Source: Spongilla lacustris (lineage: Eukaryota; Porifera; Demospongiae; Spongillida; Spongillidae). From it: 64,000 nt of DNA. Shown piece by piece: positions 53,765-63,999 of the stretch (within the stretch, counting starts at the first letter, position 1; every line of letters begins with the position of its first letter). The translations under genes and the position numbers were made by a program. The DNA is taken from assembly GCA_949361645.1 (NCBI GenBank), contig OX442415.1, positions 8,215,254-8,279,253 of the forward strand. Direction: 5' to 3'. The notes below the pieces were generated by a model. That model made no database searches. It was not told where the DNA came from and was given only the letters and a program-made list of their open reading frames with translations.

Positions 53765-54432
53765 CAGGGCCGGCGGAACCGGGTGGGCTGGGTGGGCTAT
53801 AGCCCTACCAGATTTGGCTGTCGATGCCATTTATAACTATTAATATTAAGGTTATATTTATCAATAGTTTTTTAATATTTAATTTATCGTTCAGCAGCAT
53901 TCAATGGCTACATTCGAAGCAAAATTACTCGTAGTATCAGATACCCCCATCAACCAGCAGGTTTTAAATTCCCGCGAAGGGAGATAGAAAGACAGCACCG
54001 TAGCTTTCAGCCTATCTGGTTTTCCAAGTAGAAATGGTTACATTACCGCGAGTCGGATGACAAGGTATTCTGTCCTACTTACGTTAAGGCTGTCAGAGAT
54101 TTCAAAATGACAAATGCCGAGGAAGCCTTTCTGACTAGAGGGTACAATAACTGGAAGGCAGCTACTGATGCATTTCACTAACACGAATCAAGTGATTGCC
54201 ATGCAGAAAAAGTATACTCTACCGTTCAATACAAAAGACATCGATGAAACTATCTCCACTCTTCACGCTCAAGAAAAGCTTTTCGGAGCATTTTAATCAT
54301 GAATAAACATGATAATCAATTAATTATATGTAGATGTTAATTAACAGTTTAATGAATATTAATGACGAATATTAATTAACCTAATGAATATTAATCAGCC
54401 CAACCAGTTTTTATAGCCTTCCGCCGGGCCTG
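53765..54432 (+). mobile_element. hAT element relic, 5-bp target duplication
   Basis: Inverted ends CAGGGCCGGCGGAA and TTCCGCCGGGCCTG are flanked by TCGAA (53760-53764, 54433-54437). It encodes only a decayed TTF-type zinc finger, so it is an internally deleted element. Confidence 0.8.
53996..54255 (+). pseudogene. TTF-type (ZMYM-like) zinc finger fragment of hAT transposase
   Basis: Frame SFQPIWFSK-stop-KWLHYRE, DDKVFCPTYVKA, EEAFLTRGYNNWKAATDAFH-stop-HESSDCHAE matches the N-terminal TTF zinc finger of ZMYM/hAT proteins (WF..F.WL.Y.E..D.VFC..C...GF.NWK.A...F..H..S..H). Two in-frame stops, and the second cysteine of FCxxC is Tyr. Dead. Confidence 0.8.
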
Positions 54433-54479
54433 TCGAATGCACGTAACTGAGCTTTGCAGTAACGACTAGGCAATACATG

Positions 54480-55295
54480 TAGACCTTATTCGACCGCAAA
54501 TATGAATATATTCTTGTGTGATATGCATGTGACATAATATTGGAAAGGCGTCGCCGTTAATTGGAAAGGCGTCACCGTTAATGAGATACACGAATATGGC
54601 TGAACTGTCGGATTCGTTTAAGCAGCTTGATACGGTGGGAAAGTTACGCTATAAAGAGAAGCTTGGTATGCTAGGGGTAACCACAGATCCATACAATACT
54701 TCAAGAGACGTTTGACCGCCCCACTAAGTGTTTACTTCGATGCATATCACAAGGGCTGTGTAAATCATGACAGCTCAACTCCGCAATTGAGGCGCAGAAT
54801 CTCAACAACCCCACACCATGTTAACATGTTTTATATCACAATACACTCACTAGACATCAATACACGGGATTCTGCTTGGCGCTACCGTTCCGTGTTCTAT
54901 CTTTACAAAAATTGGCTCACAGTACAAGTCATTAAATTGCCTTGTCTTGATTATGTTATAAATAACAAAAAACGAGTGAAGTCAAATAAGTCCTATTACA
55001 CCCACGGTATGATAGAGAGCTTATTTATGTCGCTGGTGTTCCTTTTTCCCCTTTTCACGGAGGGGCAGAGGGAGTACAAGATTGTTTTCAATACAGGGAC
55101 GGCAACCAACCTTGTATGAAAGTTTTAGGCCTTGAAAAGTGATCGCTGATAGTTCCTGAACTCACTCGCCTTTAGAGAACTTCGTGTCGCGTGATGTAAT
55201 TGAACCAATATTGGACGTGTCGCGTGAGTAATTGAACCAATATTGGGACGAGCGTGTGACATTTATATATTCATATTGCGGTCGAATAAGGTCTA
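54480..55295. repeat. Inverted Z/Y fragment bounded by 30-bp inverted repeats
   Basis: TAGACCTTATTCGACCGCAA and its complement TTGCGGTCGAATAAGGTCTA (one base shorter variant at right) bound the segment. The inside is the reverse complement of parts of Z (for example 46985-47210, 5990-6110) and of Y (5755-5985). It keeps the empty site of the Mutator-like insertion. The order suggests an older, inverted copy. Confidence 0.75.
55196..55247. promoter_or_regulatory. Duplicated CCAAT palindromes upstream of CCDC115-like gene
   Basis: GTAATTGAACCAATATTGG occurs twice within 50 bp (CCAATATTGG is itself palindromic). It lies about 260-310 bp upstream of the CCDC115-like start; a promoter role is inference. 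Confidence 0.4.
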
Positions 55296-55436
55296 TAGGC
55301 ATCTCAACCACGCAGAGAGCAGAGAGGCCTGGCACTTACTACACCAGCACATTTTTCTCTGTCAAGACAAACTTTCCATCATACAATAAATTACATTGCA
55401 GTACATCAGTGCTATATTTTTTAATGACCCACAGCG

Positions 55437-55470
55437 GTGACGTAATGTACAGTGTTGATTATTACGTCAC
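55437..55470. promoter_or_regulatory. Inverted CRE/ATF-like pair GTGACGTAAT / ATTACGTCAC
   Basis: Perfect 10-bp inverted repeats with a 14-bp gap, each containing TGACGTAA, the ATF/CREB/bZIP half-site pattern. They lie 35-68 bp upstream of the CCDC115-like ATG, so they probably sit in or next to the core promoter or 5' UTR. Not conserved elsewhere in the window. Confidence 0.5.
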
Positions 55471-55504
55471 GGACCGATTTGTGGCGCTGCATTTAGAAAT
55501 CAAG

Positions 55505-56230
55505 ATGAGCACATCTAAAGACGTAGGTGAGCAACTGGACGAAGTTGTGGTGGAGTTTATGTGCTCCATGAAGAAGCTGGAGCACCTCAGAGAGAAATAC
55601 ACTGCAGCTGTTGGCGAGGTGTGCTGCATGGGCGGAAACTGATGTATTACCTTACGTATCTTGGCGCGTACCCTTCATGTTTAAAGGGTTATTTTAATAT
55701 GGCCAAGGCGCGGTATTCGATGGGCGGCAGTACCTCTGTAAGCAAGCTGCAATACGACTGCGTGATGAGTCCCTTAGTCCACGTGGCGATGGGTCCGGAG
55801 AGTAACCGGGCAGAACCAACGCTTACGCTTCTGAGAACGCCCATCGACCGCAGTAAGAAGACTTCCGGTGCGAGCAGCACGGCGGAGACCAAACTGAGAA
55901 GGAGGGTGGGGAAGGGCACGAGCGAAGGGGGCGTGGAGGACGTTCCGAAGGGCTCCACCAAGGGGGACACATGCGAGGAGGGGGAGGCGGTCAAGGACCC
56001 GCTCAAGTGGTTCGGTGTGTTGCTGCCCAAGTGTCTTTCACAGGCACAGCAAGACTTCGTTGAAGGTATAATGTTTTATATTTATTTTAGTTCTTATTTT
56101 ACGTGTTTGTTGTGTAGCTATATCTCATGCTGTTGAACTCGCACAAGCCCAGGGGAGGCTGGAGTTCCTGAGAAAGAAGTACTGCACGTTGCTGCGAGAA
56201 AAACAACGACTCTGTGGGACAGAACTATGA
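55505..56230 (+). CDS. CCDC115: CCDC115/Vma22-like V-ATPase assembly factor (three exons)
   Basis: Model: exons 55505-55618, 55687-56065 and 56118-56230; 201 aa. Introns of 68 and 52 bp have GT...AG ends (GTGTGC/TTAAAG; GTATAA/TGTGTAG), and phases join correctly. Exon 1 gives an N-terminal coiled coil (MSTSKDVGEQLDEVVVEFMC...KLEHLREKY). Exon 2 starts GYFNMAKARYSMGG, the family signature (AKARYSMG), and ends with DPLKWFGVLLPKCLSQAQQDF, matching DPLNWFGILVPHSLRQAQ of vertebrate CCDC115. Exon 3 adds a C-terminal coiled coil. Known role: with TMEM199 it helps assemble the V0 sector of the vacuolar ATPase at the ER/ERGIC. Slightly longer than the human protein owing to a charged linker. The start MSTSKD is chosen because homologues begin just before the coiled coil; an upstream in-frame Met exists. 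Confidence 0.85.
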
Positions 56231-56277
56231 ACAGTCGGTGTGTATGTAGCCAGAATTCAATCATCATGGCACATAAG

Positions 56278-56283
56278 CATTAA
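56278..56283 (+). terminator. Putative polyadenylation signal ATTAAA
   Basis: ATTAAA 48 bp after the stop of the CCDC115-like gene; an AATAAA follows at 56424-56429 as an alternative. Confidence 0.4.
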
Positions 56284-57331
56284 AGCACAAGTGTGTATGC
56301 TAGAACATCACTGTAAGCAATTTCTCCACTATTATATCCAAACTGCACATAAGTTAAGTTAGTTTTAATTGGTCAGAATGATCTTTGCATGCAGGTACAT
56401 CCTATTTGTAAAACTGTCACACAAATAAAATATGAAGTCTTCTGTACATGTATACGGATATGCATGTGGCAAGCTCGTGTGCTTCAGCTCGACCATGGCC
56501 TTCCCCAAACCCAAGGAGTGCTGCACTATGAGGCTATGTCTGATTCAGTGACATGCACTGTATTAATTTTTCGGGTGTTTCTATAACCAGAGATAATAAT
56601 ATAATTGTCTATAACTGTGAGTATAGGGGCCGGTTTGTGACTGGTTGTCATGACACGAGGGATTCGCTAACCTGTACACCCTTTCATTACCTGCAAGGTA
56701 AGAATTGTATTATTAAACTTGCATCCTGGTATTAAACGGCGCACGTGAGCAAGTTGCTGGTTATTCATTAGTACATGGTTACCTCCCTTCACATGCCTAC
56801 ATGGTTATTGGTACCACACCCCTCCCTATTGACCATCACATTGGTGCAAGTATCTATTTGCAAGCCAGATGACACAATCCCAACCATAGATAGTTACAAG
56901 ACCTGACCACTACATGCACCACAATCGACTCTGCCAGCTCCCCTGCTTTCTTCCTTCTTTCTCTCCGCCTATTCTGCTCGTTGCTCTATGTTCCCAGTAG
57001 CTCCGGTCCACACATACCACGCTCACATACCACACTACGCTGAGCAGTAGGCATAGGTAAAACTTAGCTAACTATATTCAGGGTAGGAGAGCCGGAAAAA
57101 TTCACCTGCTGGGGCAAAAACCTTAATTCCTAACTACACTGCTCCACACACACCCACAACACAACCAGCTGCTTCTGTTGAGGTATATGCCACCCCTCTC
57201 AGCTACTTCCAGTCGGATAAATCTGTACAGACTCAACACATCACATGGGGAAAAAATTGCAAGACACACAGCGTGCGTGTAGAATGCTTAGAATGACTCA
57301 AGCCACCCTTAGGCGCTTATTTCTAATTCAA
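56284..57331. other. Intergenic stretch with one weak exon-like ORF
   Basis: 56570-56697 is open (VSITRDNNIIVYNCEYRGRF, then VTGCHDTRDSLTCTPFHYLQ) and followed by a consensus donor GTAAGAATT. There is no clear acceptor and no family. The rest shows nothing. Confidence 0.25.
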
Positions 57332-57335
57332 TTAA

Positions 57336-58062
57336 TACCGCATCCACGAGTAAAGTCGGTAAATTTAAGCCGTTTTTGGGGGAAGTAAAAAAACTAAAAG
57401 GTCCGCTGATGGGTATTTTTGTTTTCAAATACAGTAATGTGAAAGTACAACTCTTGAGACAACATTGGATGCATTTTGTGAGAGATCATTCAGCTCGCTG
57501 GATGCTACAAATGCGGCGATATAAAAGGGGTCCATTCTGATGAAACCTTAATTCATCATCATAGAAAAATGGCAATAATCACATTGTATAAGCCAAGTTG
57601 AACTATTACACATTTCAATCGATTTTCAGTCGTAAGCGACGTATTTTTTTAACTGTGTGCATGTGTTCTATCGTGTCTAAATAACTCTATACATTTCCGC
57701 GTGCGTTTAAACTAGAATGCTTTTCGCGATGTTTTGCGAGTCTTCATGCACATGTAATTTTAATTATTAGGGAAACTAAGAGCTGCATTGATATAGATGG
57801 CTCATGTATGCTCATGAATTTACAGTCAAGAAGGGAAGGGGTGCAAAATGATAAAATGATAAGTGTAGTACCGCAATATGCCTATTTAAAGTGTGTGCAT
57901 CAAAACTGCGATCGTTGCAGCTCTCATAAATTATAATGTGAACATAGTGTAAAAGGTTACTCTACTTATTTTACAACCAGTACCTGTGATTTTATTGCTA
58001 GCGGATCTTTTAGGTTTTTAGTTTCCCCTAAATTTGTACCCACTTAACTCACGGGTGCGGTA
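57336..58062. mobile_element. TTAA-flanked MITE with TACCGCA ends
   Basis: TTAA at 57332-57335 and 58063-58066. The inverted ends TACCGCATCCACGAGTAAAG and its imperfect complement extend for about 70 bp (AAATTTA, AAACTAAAA.GTCCGCT shared). The interior is AT-rich without coding potential. Confidence 0.75.
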
Positions 58063-58124
58063 TTAATTCAACCGACAGGAAATATATTACCCTGTTTTAT
58101 AAATCGGGACATACGTTATAACAA

Positions 58125-59179
58125 GGGCGGATTGTCCCCCCGTGCAGAATGTCCCCCCGGACATTCTGCACTAGGGCAAACTGTCCCCCTCACAGGGTAA
58201 AATGTCCCCCCCTGGACACTCCACACCAGGGAGCAATGGCGTACCTATAGGATAACAAAGGCAGTTATAAACGTCCAACAGGCTGGTTTTTAACAAAGAC
58301 CCGTCCTTATATAGCATAAAAACCATCCTGCCCGGATTGTGCGTCCAGGATGGGAATACATGTGGTTCTACCCTAGTTCTGTAAGCAATAATTCAATTCA
58401 TACGTCTACATTCGACAAAACCCCTCCAAGTAAGGTTTTTACACTATTCCCACCCTGGACGCATGCGCAGGATGCATGTTTTTTGCGTTATTTAGGATGG
58501 GTTTTAGTCTGGGTACCCGACTGATCGGTTGTACTATCACGCAACAGATGAACTGACGATGGGAATAGCCTTTCCTGAGAATCTGATATGTCAGGCGGTG
58601 CACGCAGTGTGGAGCTAGCGCTGTGTTTATGTGACATTACTTTTACATTACTTGACATTACTTATAGTTGATCTCAATATATTTCAATCTCTCATACTGA
58701 TGAGATTTCAGCCATGAAGTATATCAATTGATATTTAAAAATGAATGTTCGTGTATATATGTGTGTGAATATTGGTTTCAATGAGTGCTTTGACGACACG
58801 GAAAGGATAAGAGCTGTGTATTCGTTAAAAGGAATTTAATACTAAAATTCTAAATGTTCGTGTATGCATGTGTGTCAGTATTGGTTACAATGAGCATTTC
58901 AAGCGGCGGAACGACATGCAGCTTTGGCGACGGTTAGGAGCTACCGAGTAATGGCGTCAACGTGATCCCGTGTACTCCGTAAAAGTTTCCCAGCCTTGTC
59001 ATCGATGAACTAAAATGTTATGAGGGGGGACATTTTACCCTGGAGGGGGACAGTTTGCCCTAGTGTAGATTGTCCGGGGGGACATTGTACACCAGTGCAG
59101 AATGTCCGGGGGGACATTGTACACTAGTGCAAAACGTCCGGGGGGACAAATTTTAGGGGGGACATTGCACACTACGACA
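58125..59179. mobile_element. DNA transposon with 32-bp-period palindromic terminal arrays (element 2)
   Basis: The right end ...CTACGACA (59179) matches the TIR TGTCGTAG of element 1. The left array starts at about 58130 but its outermost end is less clear. Arrays at 58130-58260 and 59020-59179 use the same TGTCCCCCCGGACA unit with a different spacer (TGCACTAGTGCA-like). The interior has GTCCAGGATGGGAATA facing TATTCCCACCCTGGAC (about 58345 and 58445). No transposase. Confidence 0.65.
59020..59179. repeat. Right terminal array of element 2
   Basis: Repeats of TGTCCGGGGGGACA are spaced by 18-bp TTGTACACTAGTGCAAAA-type spacers, period 32 bp, with about six motif copies. Confidence 0.9.
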
Positions 59180-59183
59180 CCGG

Positions 59184-59315
59184 TGTCATAGGGGATTTTG
59201 TTCCCCCCAATTATTGTCCCCCCGGCCGGAATCCGCTAGCGGATTATGCCCGCCCGGATAAAATCCGCTAGCTGATTCTGTCCCCCCGGACAAAATCCGC
59301 TAGCGGATTCTGAGC
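59184..59315. repeat. Terminal array of a third element, AATCCGCTAGCGGATT spacer
   Basis: TGTCATAGGGG start, then TGTCCCCCCGGCCG, TGCCCGCCCGGATA and TGTCCCCCCGGACA alternate with 18-bp palindromes centred on CCGCTAGCGG. Again the period is 32 bp. It abuts element 2 with only CCGG between. The opposite end of this element was not found in the window. Confidence 0.85.
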
Positions 59316-59710
59316 CTAGGGTGTGTAACCGATTTTCAGGTTTTTTAGGTTAATCGATTATTCGCGATTACCTATTCGGTCGACTATGCATTTAGTAGAA
59401 TAGCAGGTTACCGATTTCAGAATTTCCTTTAGTCGAAATAAACGGTTCTGTTTTTCTTAGTCGCGATTAGTCGATATTCGTTTCCTTAAAACGCAGAAAT
59501 CGGTACAAAATCGATTATCCCTTTTCGCTTTTCCCGCCTGCAGTACAAGGGTTAATTGATGACAATAAACAGAAACATTGTTGACATGATGTAATGAACA
59601 TGCTCGGTGCTGCCTGCTTGCATGTGCACGCGCAGTGGGCACGGCAATTTAAATACGTTTGCAGTGCGAGTTAATTGCACTACGTACTCTTTTGCACAGC
59701 AGCACTACAC
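59316..59710. other. TAATCGATT-rich non-coding stretch
   Basis: Recurrent ATCGATTA/ACCGATTT/TAGTCGAA words. A similar word set lies at about 60890-61030 in opposite orientation. No gene. Confidence 0.4.
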
Positions 59711-59904
59711 TAGTCTCGTTCCCAGACCCTATTTATTGAGAAACAAGGTAAATAGGGTCTGGTACAACGCGACCAAATTTCGGTTGCAAGCGCTGGAATC
59801 TCAGCGGCACCAGGTATGCGTGGAATTTTAATATTGGGCGTGTCTAAGTGCGCCGAGTGCACATATACATGGCTACGTATATGTGTACGCTTAGTGTTGC
59901 CGAA

Positions 59905-60072
59905 GTCCTACGAATTTATAACAAGAGGCAGCAGTCACGAGCATTGCTAAGAGAAGAGATGTATTTGTGTCCCTTCCAACTGGTGTCTGAAAATCAATCT
60001 GCTACGCCATACTTAATTCCCCTGCTGTTTGACACCATCAGGAAGACTAAGGGCTCGATTGTGACGGATCAG
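59905..60072 (+). pseudogene. Coding-like fragment captured in a TIR element, unidentified
   Basis: After a TTAG acceptor-like site the frame reads VAEVLRIYNKRQQSRALLRE, then EMYLCPFQLVSENQSATPYL and so on to KTKGSIVTDQ, and is then cut by the foldback at 60073. Composition is strongly protein-like. A possible second part is MLLLNARLDKLFRGKGCRQR... at 60332-60520. No family recognised. Confidence 0.35.
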
Positions 60073-60238
60073 GTTAGTTGAGCGTAGCCCGACCTTCGAT
60101 CAAGTCCATACATGTACCTGGATTTGTTCCCATCTGATAGTGTATGTGGGCTATTGTAGTGCTATAGCCCACATAGCTATCAGATGCGAACAACGTTGAC
60201 CTTCCGCCAATACACGCAAAGGTCGGGCTACGCCAAAC
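60073..60238. mobile_element. Foldback MITE with GCGTAGCCCGACC ends (copy 2)
   Basis: Arms TTGAGCGTAGCCCGACCTTC and GGTCGGGCTACGCCAAA, with inner GTATGTGGGCTAT/ATAGCCCACATA. Same family as 31649-31840. It interrupts the coding-like fragment. Confidence 0.8.
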
Positions 60239-60619
60239 GCGTATACGTGGCGAAAACGTTGAAGAAGAAGTTATGCAAGGAGAGTATCAAGTGGATCTTT
60301 TTGGACTCAGGCGCATACTTCTGACCTCGAAATGCTTTTGTTAAATGCCAGACTGGATAAGTTGTTTAGAGGGAAGGGTTGCAGACAGAGAGGCAGGCTT
60401 GACCTGCTAACCTTAGACAAAGCCCCCTTTCAACACACTATGTGCCTCACATGCCCTAAATCGCCGCGGGACCTCATCAAAAACTCGGTAACGTTACATT
60501 CCAGAGTTAACCGCTTTTAATTAATGTTGAAGAATGTGTATAATTAGATTTCTTACGTAGCTCGAGCGTTGTACCAAACCTTGTTTCTCAATAAATAGGG
60601 TCTGGGAACGAGACTATAG

Positions 60620-60860
60620 TTACACTGGCTCTTTTCCAGACGTTCGGACATAACATTATGAATAACGTACATGTCGTGATTGGTGGCTTTGTCATATGCG
60701 TAGAACGGTGTTCCACCCCCATCCACCCAGCATGTTCGTTGGTGAAAAAATATCCATCCACCGCCATTGAATTATTCCCACCAGTGGGTGTGGCGTCACT
60801 TTGGAATCCCAGTACTATCTTATAAGGGACTTGTAACTGTTTTAATGTTGGCATATACAG
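60620..60860 (-). pseudogene. Unidentified coding-like remnant
   Basis: Minus-strand frames read YKIVLGFQSDATPTGGNNSM then AVDGYFFTNEHAGW, and in another frame GGTPFYAYDKATNHDMYVIH then NVMSERLEKSQ. Together they look like one protein broken by a small indel near 60720. Family unknown. Confidence 0.3.
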
Positions 60861-61035
60861 CAGATAAGCAATAAAACTGGCTATACGTGTATGGACTTGA
60901 GAAATTGTGATTTATCTGGCCAATATCAAAAATCGAAGAAACCTCGTAAAAACTAGGTAATCGATTGCAAATTAATGTTGCGCTAATCGCCAAAATCGAT
61001 TTAATGTTTCTAATAACCGATTTGCAAGTTGCTAT

Positions 61036-61171
61036 TGTGACGAGATAGCGTGGTAGCAACTTAGTTACAAGTATATAGAACTGACTAACACAAGAAAATA
61101 CAGACTATATATGCACAAGCAGTCTGTCACCTGATTCCATGGGCTCAATGCGCAAGCGCGTACTCATTACA
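61036..61171 (-). repeat. 3' LTR (part) of the second gypsy element
   Basis: Ends ...GCGCAAGCGCGTACTCATTACA at 61171 directly before a polypurine tract, with sequence related to the LTR end of the first gypsy element (GCGCAAGCGC...GCATTACA). The outer boundary cannot be fixed because the other LTR is outside the window. Confidence 0.6.
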
Positions 61172-61187
61172 CTGCTCCCTCTTTTCA
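61172..61187 (-). other. Polypurine tract of the second gypsy element
   Basis: Minus-strand GAAAAGAGGGAGCAG immediately 5' of the LTR, like the first element. Confidence 0.75.
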
Positions 61188-61188
61188 A

Positions 61189-63999
61189 TTAATGAGCGAT
61201 GAAAGGACCATAGAAGTCTGTCTGTTTCCGTACACGGTTTGGATACCTCTTTGGAACCGGTACCGTTCTCCTGTGGTCCTCTGGCACCGGTGCAGGCTCG
61301 GGAATTTCTGCGTGCTTCATCGCCGGATCAGGTTCGGGTAGGTCAATTTCTGGAGGCGGGGCTGCCAAATCATCGTCTTCATCCAGAAGCTGCAATCTTC
61401 TGCTAGCTTGTATGTTGTTCCACTTGATGGGCTGCCTCCCCACTATCATCATTGCTGTCACGCTGTACCATGTTATCGCCTTCTTGGTCCAACCTGATCT
61501 TCGCTGGGCAAGGTTTAAGCCTATCAAAATGCATTTTTGTGCCTCGTATTCCCTTGATCTTATAAGTGCTGTTGCCGATCCGCTCTACCACCTTGAATGG
61601 CCCCTTCCAGGGACAATGTAACTTCCGAGACAACCCTCGCGGAACAGCAGGAGAATGCAACCAGACAAGATCGCCTTGATTGAAGGGTGCCCCATGAACC
61701 TTTTCATCGTATATAGCCTTCTGTCGTTTGTGTTCGGTCACACATCTGTCTCTCACTAGTTGATATGAACTTTGTAGGTCTTCTTTCAACTTCTGCACAT
61801 ACTCTTGGACTGGAACTTCCTCAATTTTACTGCTACCATACATCAGATCAACTGGAAGCTTCACCTGTCGACCAAACATCAGAAAGAATGGACTAACGCT
61901 TGAATTATACGCCAGGCAAACCCTGCGTATATTCTGCTCCCAATTAGAAGGATGCTTTCCCACTGTTGTTGATAACATATCCAGCAGAGTTCGGTTAAAT
62001 CTTTCCACCATCCCGTTGCCCTGTGGATGGTACGGCGTAGTGTGGGTCTTCTTTACCCCAAGAATACTGTTCACCAGTGCAGATTCAAATTGCCGGCCTT
62101 GATCGCTATGCAACTGCTCTGGTGGTGAAAATCGGCAAAACATCTCATCCACGAGCTTCCTGGCTACAGTCATTGCTTCTTGGTTGGGTATACCATAGGC
62201 TTCCACCCATCTGGTGAAGTAATCTACAGCCACCAAGACGTACTTACTTCCCTGGTCTGTTTCTGGAAGAGGGCCCATTATATCCACACAAACTATTTGC
62301 AACGGGTATCCAGCCTGGATTGTTTGTAGACCCGCCTTCCGCTTTGGGGCAGCTGATTTCCGTGTGCAACATGCATATAGCGCACGTTGCACAATAATCT
62401 TTGACCGCATCGGTACATCCCGGCCAATAGAAGCGCTCCTTTAACTGTTGCAGCATCTTCTCTTCGCCCAGGTGGGCAGACGTAGCCCCCTCATGAAGAC
62501 TCCGCAAGACGTCTGCCTGAAATTCAGTCGGGAGCACAAGCTGAAGGTCGGATTCTTTTCCGCCAAGTCTCCTTCTCCACAGAATACCATTTTTAATGCG
62601 AAGAGATTCCCATTGTTGTAGTAGCAGGCGACTCTCTCGACTCCAAGACTTCGTTACATCCAGAGGGGGTTGGTGCCCATTCTGCACCGCAAGGTACACT
62701 GGCTGGATCTGATCGTCATCAAGCTGATGATGCCCCATGTTTCCAGGATCTTGTGACACAGGTAGGGGAACGAGAACCCCTATAGTTTGCTCATCATCCG
62801 AAGGCACCTCGTCCTTATTATGGTTGTCCCTCCCACACTGTCTACAAGCTAGGTATGCGTGACAACGCGTCCGCATTGTTGTACAAAGCACCCCGGCGAT
62901 GAACTATCGTGAAGTTGTACTCTTCTAGTTTCTCTAGCCAGCGGGCCAGCTGACCTTCAGGCTCTTTAAAATTCCGCACCCAGACCAGTGAATTGTGGTA
63001 AGTTCTGAGAGTAAACTCCCTCCCCAGCAAGTAGTGTCGGAAGTGGTGAACAAATTCCACGACTGCCAATAACTCCTTCCGAGTCACGCAATATCGCCTC
63101 TCAGGTCGGCTCAATGAGCGACTGGCATACGCAGTAACCACTTCAGAGCCATCATCCTTCACCTGCGACAGAACAGCTCCAATGCCAGTATCACTGGCGT
63201 CCGTGTCCAGCACGAATCTCCTACTATAGTCTGGGTAGGAAAGGACAGGGGAAGAGACCAAACATGCACGCAATTTATCAAAGGCATGCTGACACTCTAC
63301 GGTCCATTCAAAATTGCTATTCTTCTCAGTGAGACGCTGAAGTGGTCCAGCAATGGCTGCAAAATTCTTCACGAATTGTCTGTAGTAGTTCGCGAGTCCT
63401 AGAAATTGCTGCACTTCTCGTCGGGACTGTGGGGTGGGCCATTTTGCAACTGCCTCCGTTTTGCTCGGGTCGGTGGTGATTCCCTCGGCTGACACAATAT
63501 GTCCAAGAAAGGCAACACGTTCCTTGCAGAGACGGCACTTTCCTGGTTTCAGCTTCAGCCCCGCCCCCCGGAGCCTTGCAAGAACGCCACCGATATTGGA
63601 CAGGTGGTCTGCAAAGGATGTCCCTACTACCATAATATCGTCGAAGTACACAAGGCAGGTAGACCATTTCAGACCACTCAGAACTCGATCCATTAGCCAC
63701 TGGAAAGTGGCGGGTGCGTTGCATAGCCCGAAAGGCATTACACGAAATTGGAATAATCCTTCCGGTGTGATGAACGCCGTCTTGGGTTGGTCGTTCTCAG
63801 CAACTTCCACCTGCCAGTAGCCACTAGCAAGATCCAGCGTCGAGAAGTATTTCGACCCGACAAGAGTGTCCAGTGTATCGTCCACTCGCGGTAGCGGGTA
63901 CGCGTCCTTCCGTGTGACTTCATTCACCTTCCTGTAGTCGATACAAAATCTGGTGGACCCATCCTTCTTCTTTGCGAGGACCACAGGTGAGGACCACGG
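61189..63999 (-). pseudogene. gypsy pol (RT, RNase H, integrase), broken and cut by the window edge
   Basis: RT and RNase H are open from the edge to 62842 (WSSPVVLAKKKDG, YFDDIMVVG, FVLDTDASDTGIGAVLSQ, NADALSRIP). The integrase zinc finger (HLGEEKM, FYWPGC, CATCAIC) lies in a second frame (62244-62891). The core with D (VDIMGPLP), D (LHSDQGRQFE) and E (NGMVERFNR) is in a third (61403-62410), and the C-terminal tail in a fourth piece (61189-61527). The integrase also lacks a few residues in AYNSSVSPFFLMFG compared with the first element. It is related to, but clearly diverged from, the element at 21059. Confidence 0.9.

Larger units (their letters stand above)
59711..60616. mobile_element. 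Mutator-like TIR element with coding-like cargo
   Basis: Ends TAGTCTCGTTCCCAGACCCT... and its complement ...AGGGTCTGGGAACGAGACTA are inverted for about 36 bp, including TATTTATTGAGAAACAAGG. Same TIR family as 45418 and 34456. The interior has an exon-like ORF (59905-60072), a foldback MITE (60073-60238) and another open segment (60332-60520). A clean target duplication is not seen. Confidence 0.6.

Noticed and set aside
55689..56030. Minus-strand 113-aa ORF
   Set aside because: Shadow of the CCDC115-like exon 2.
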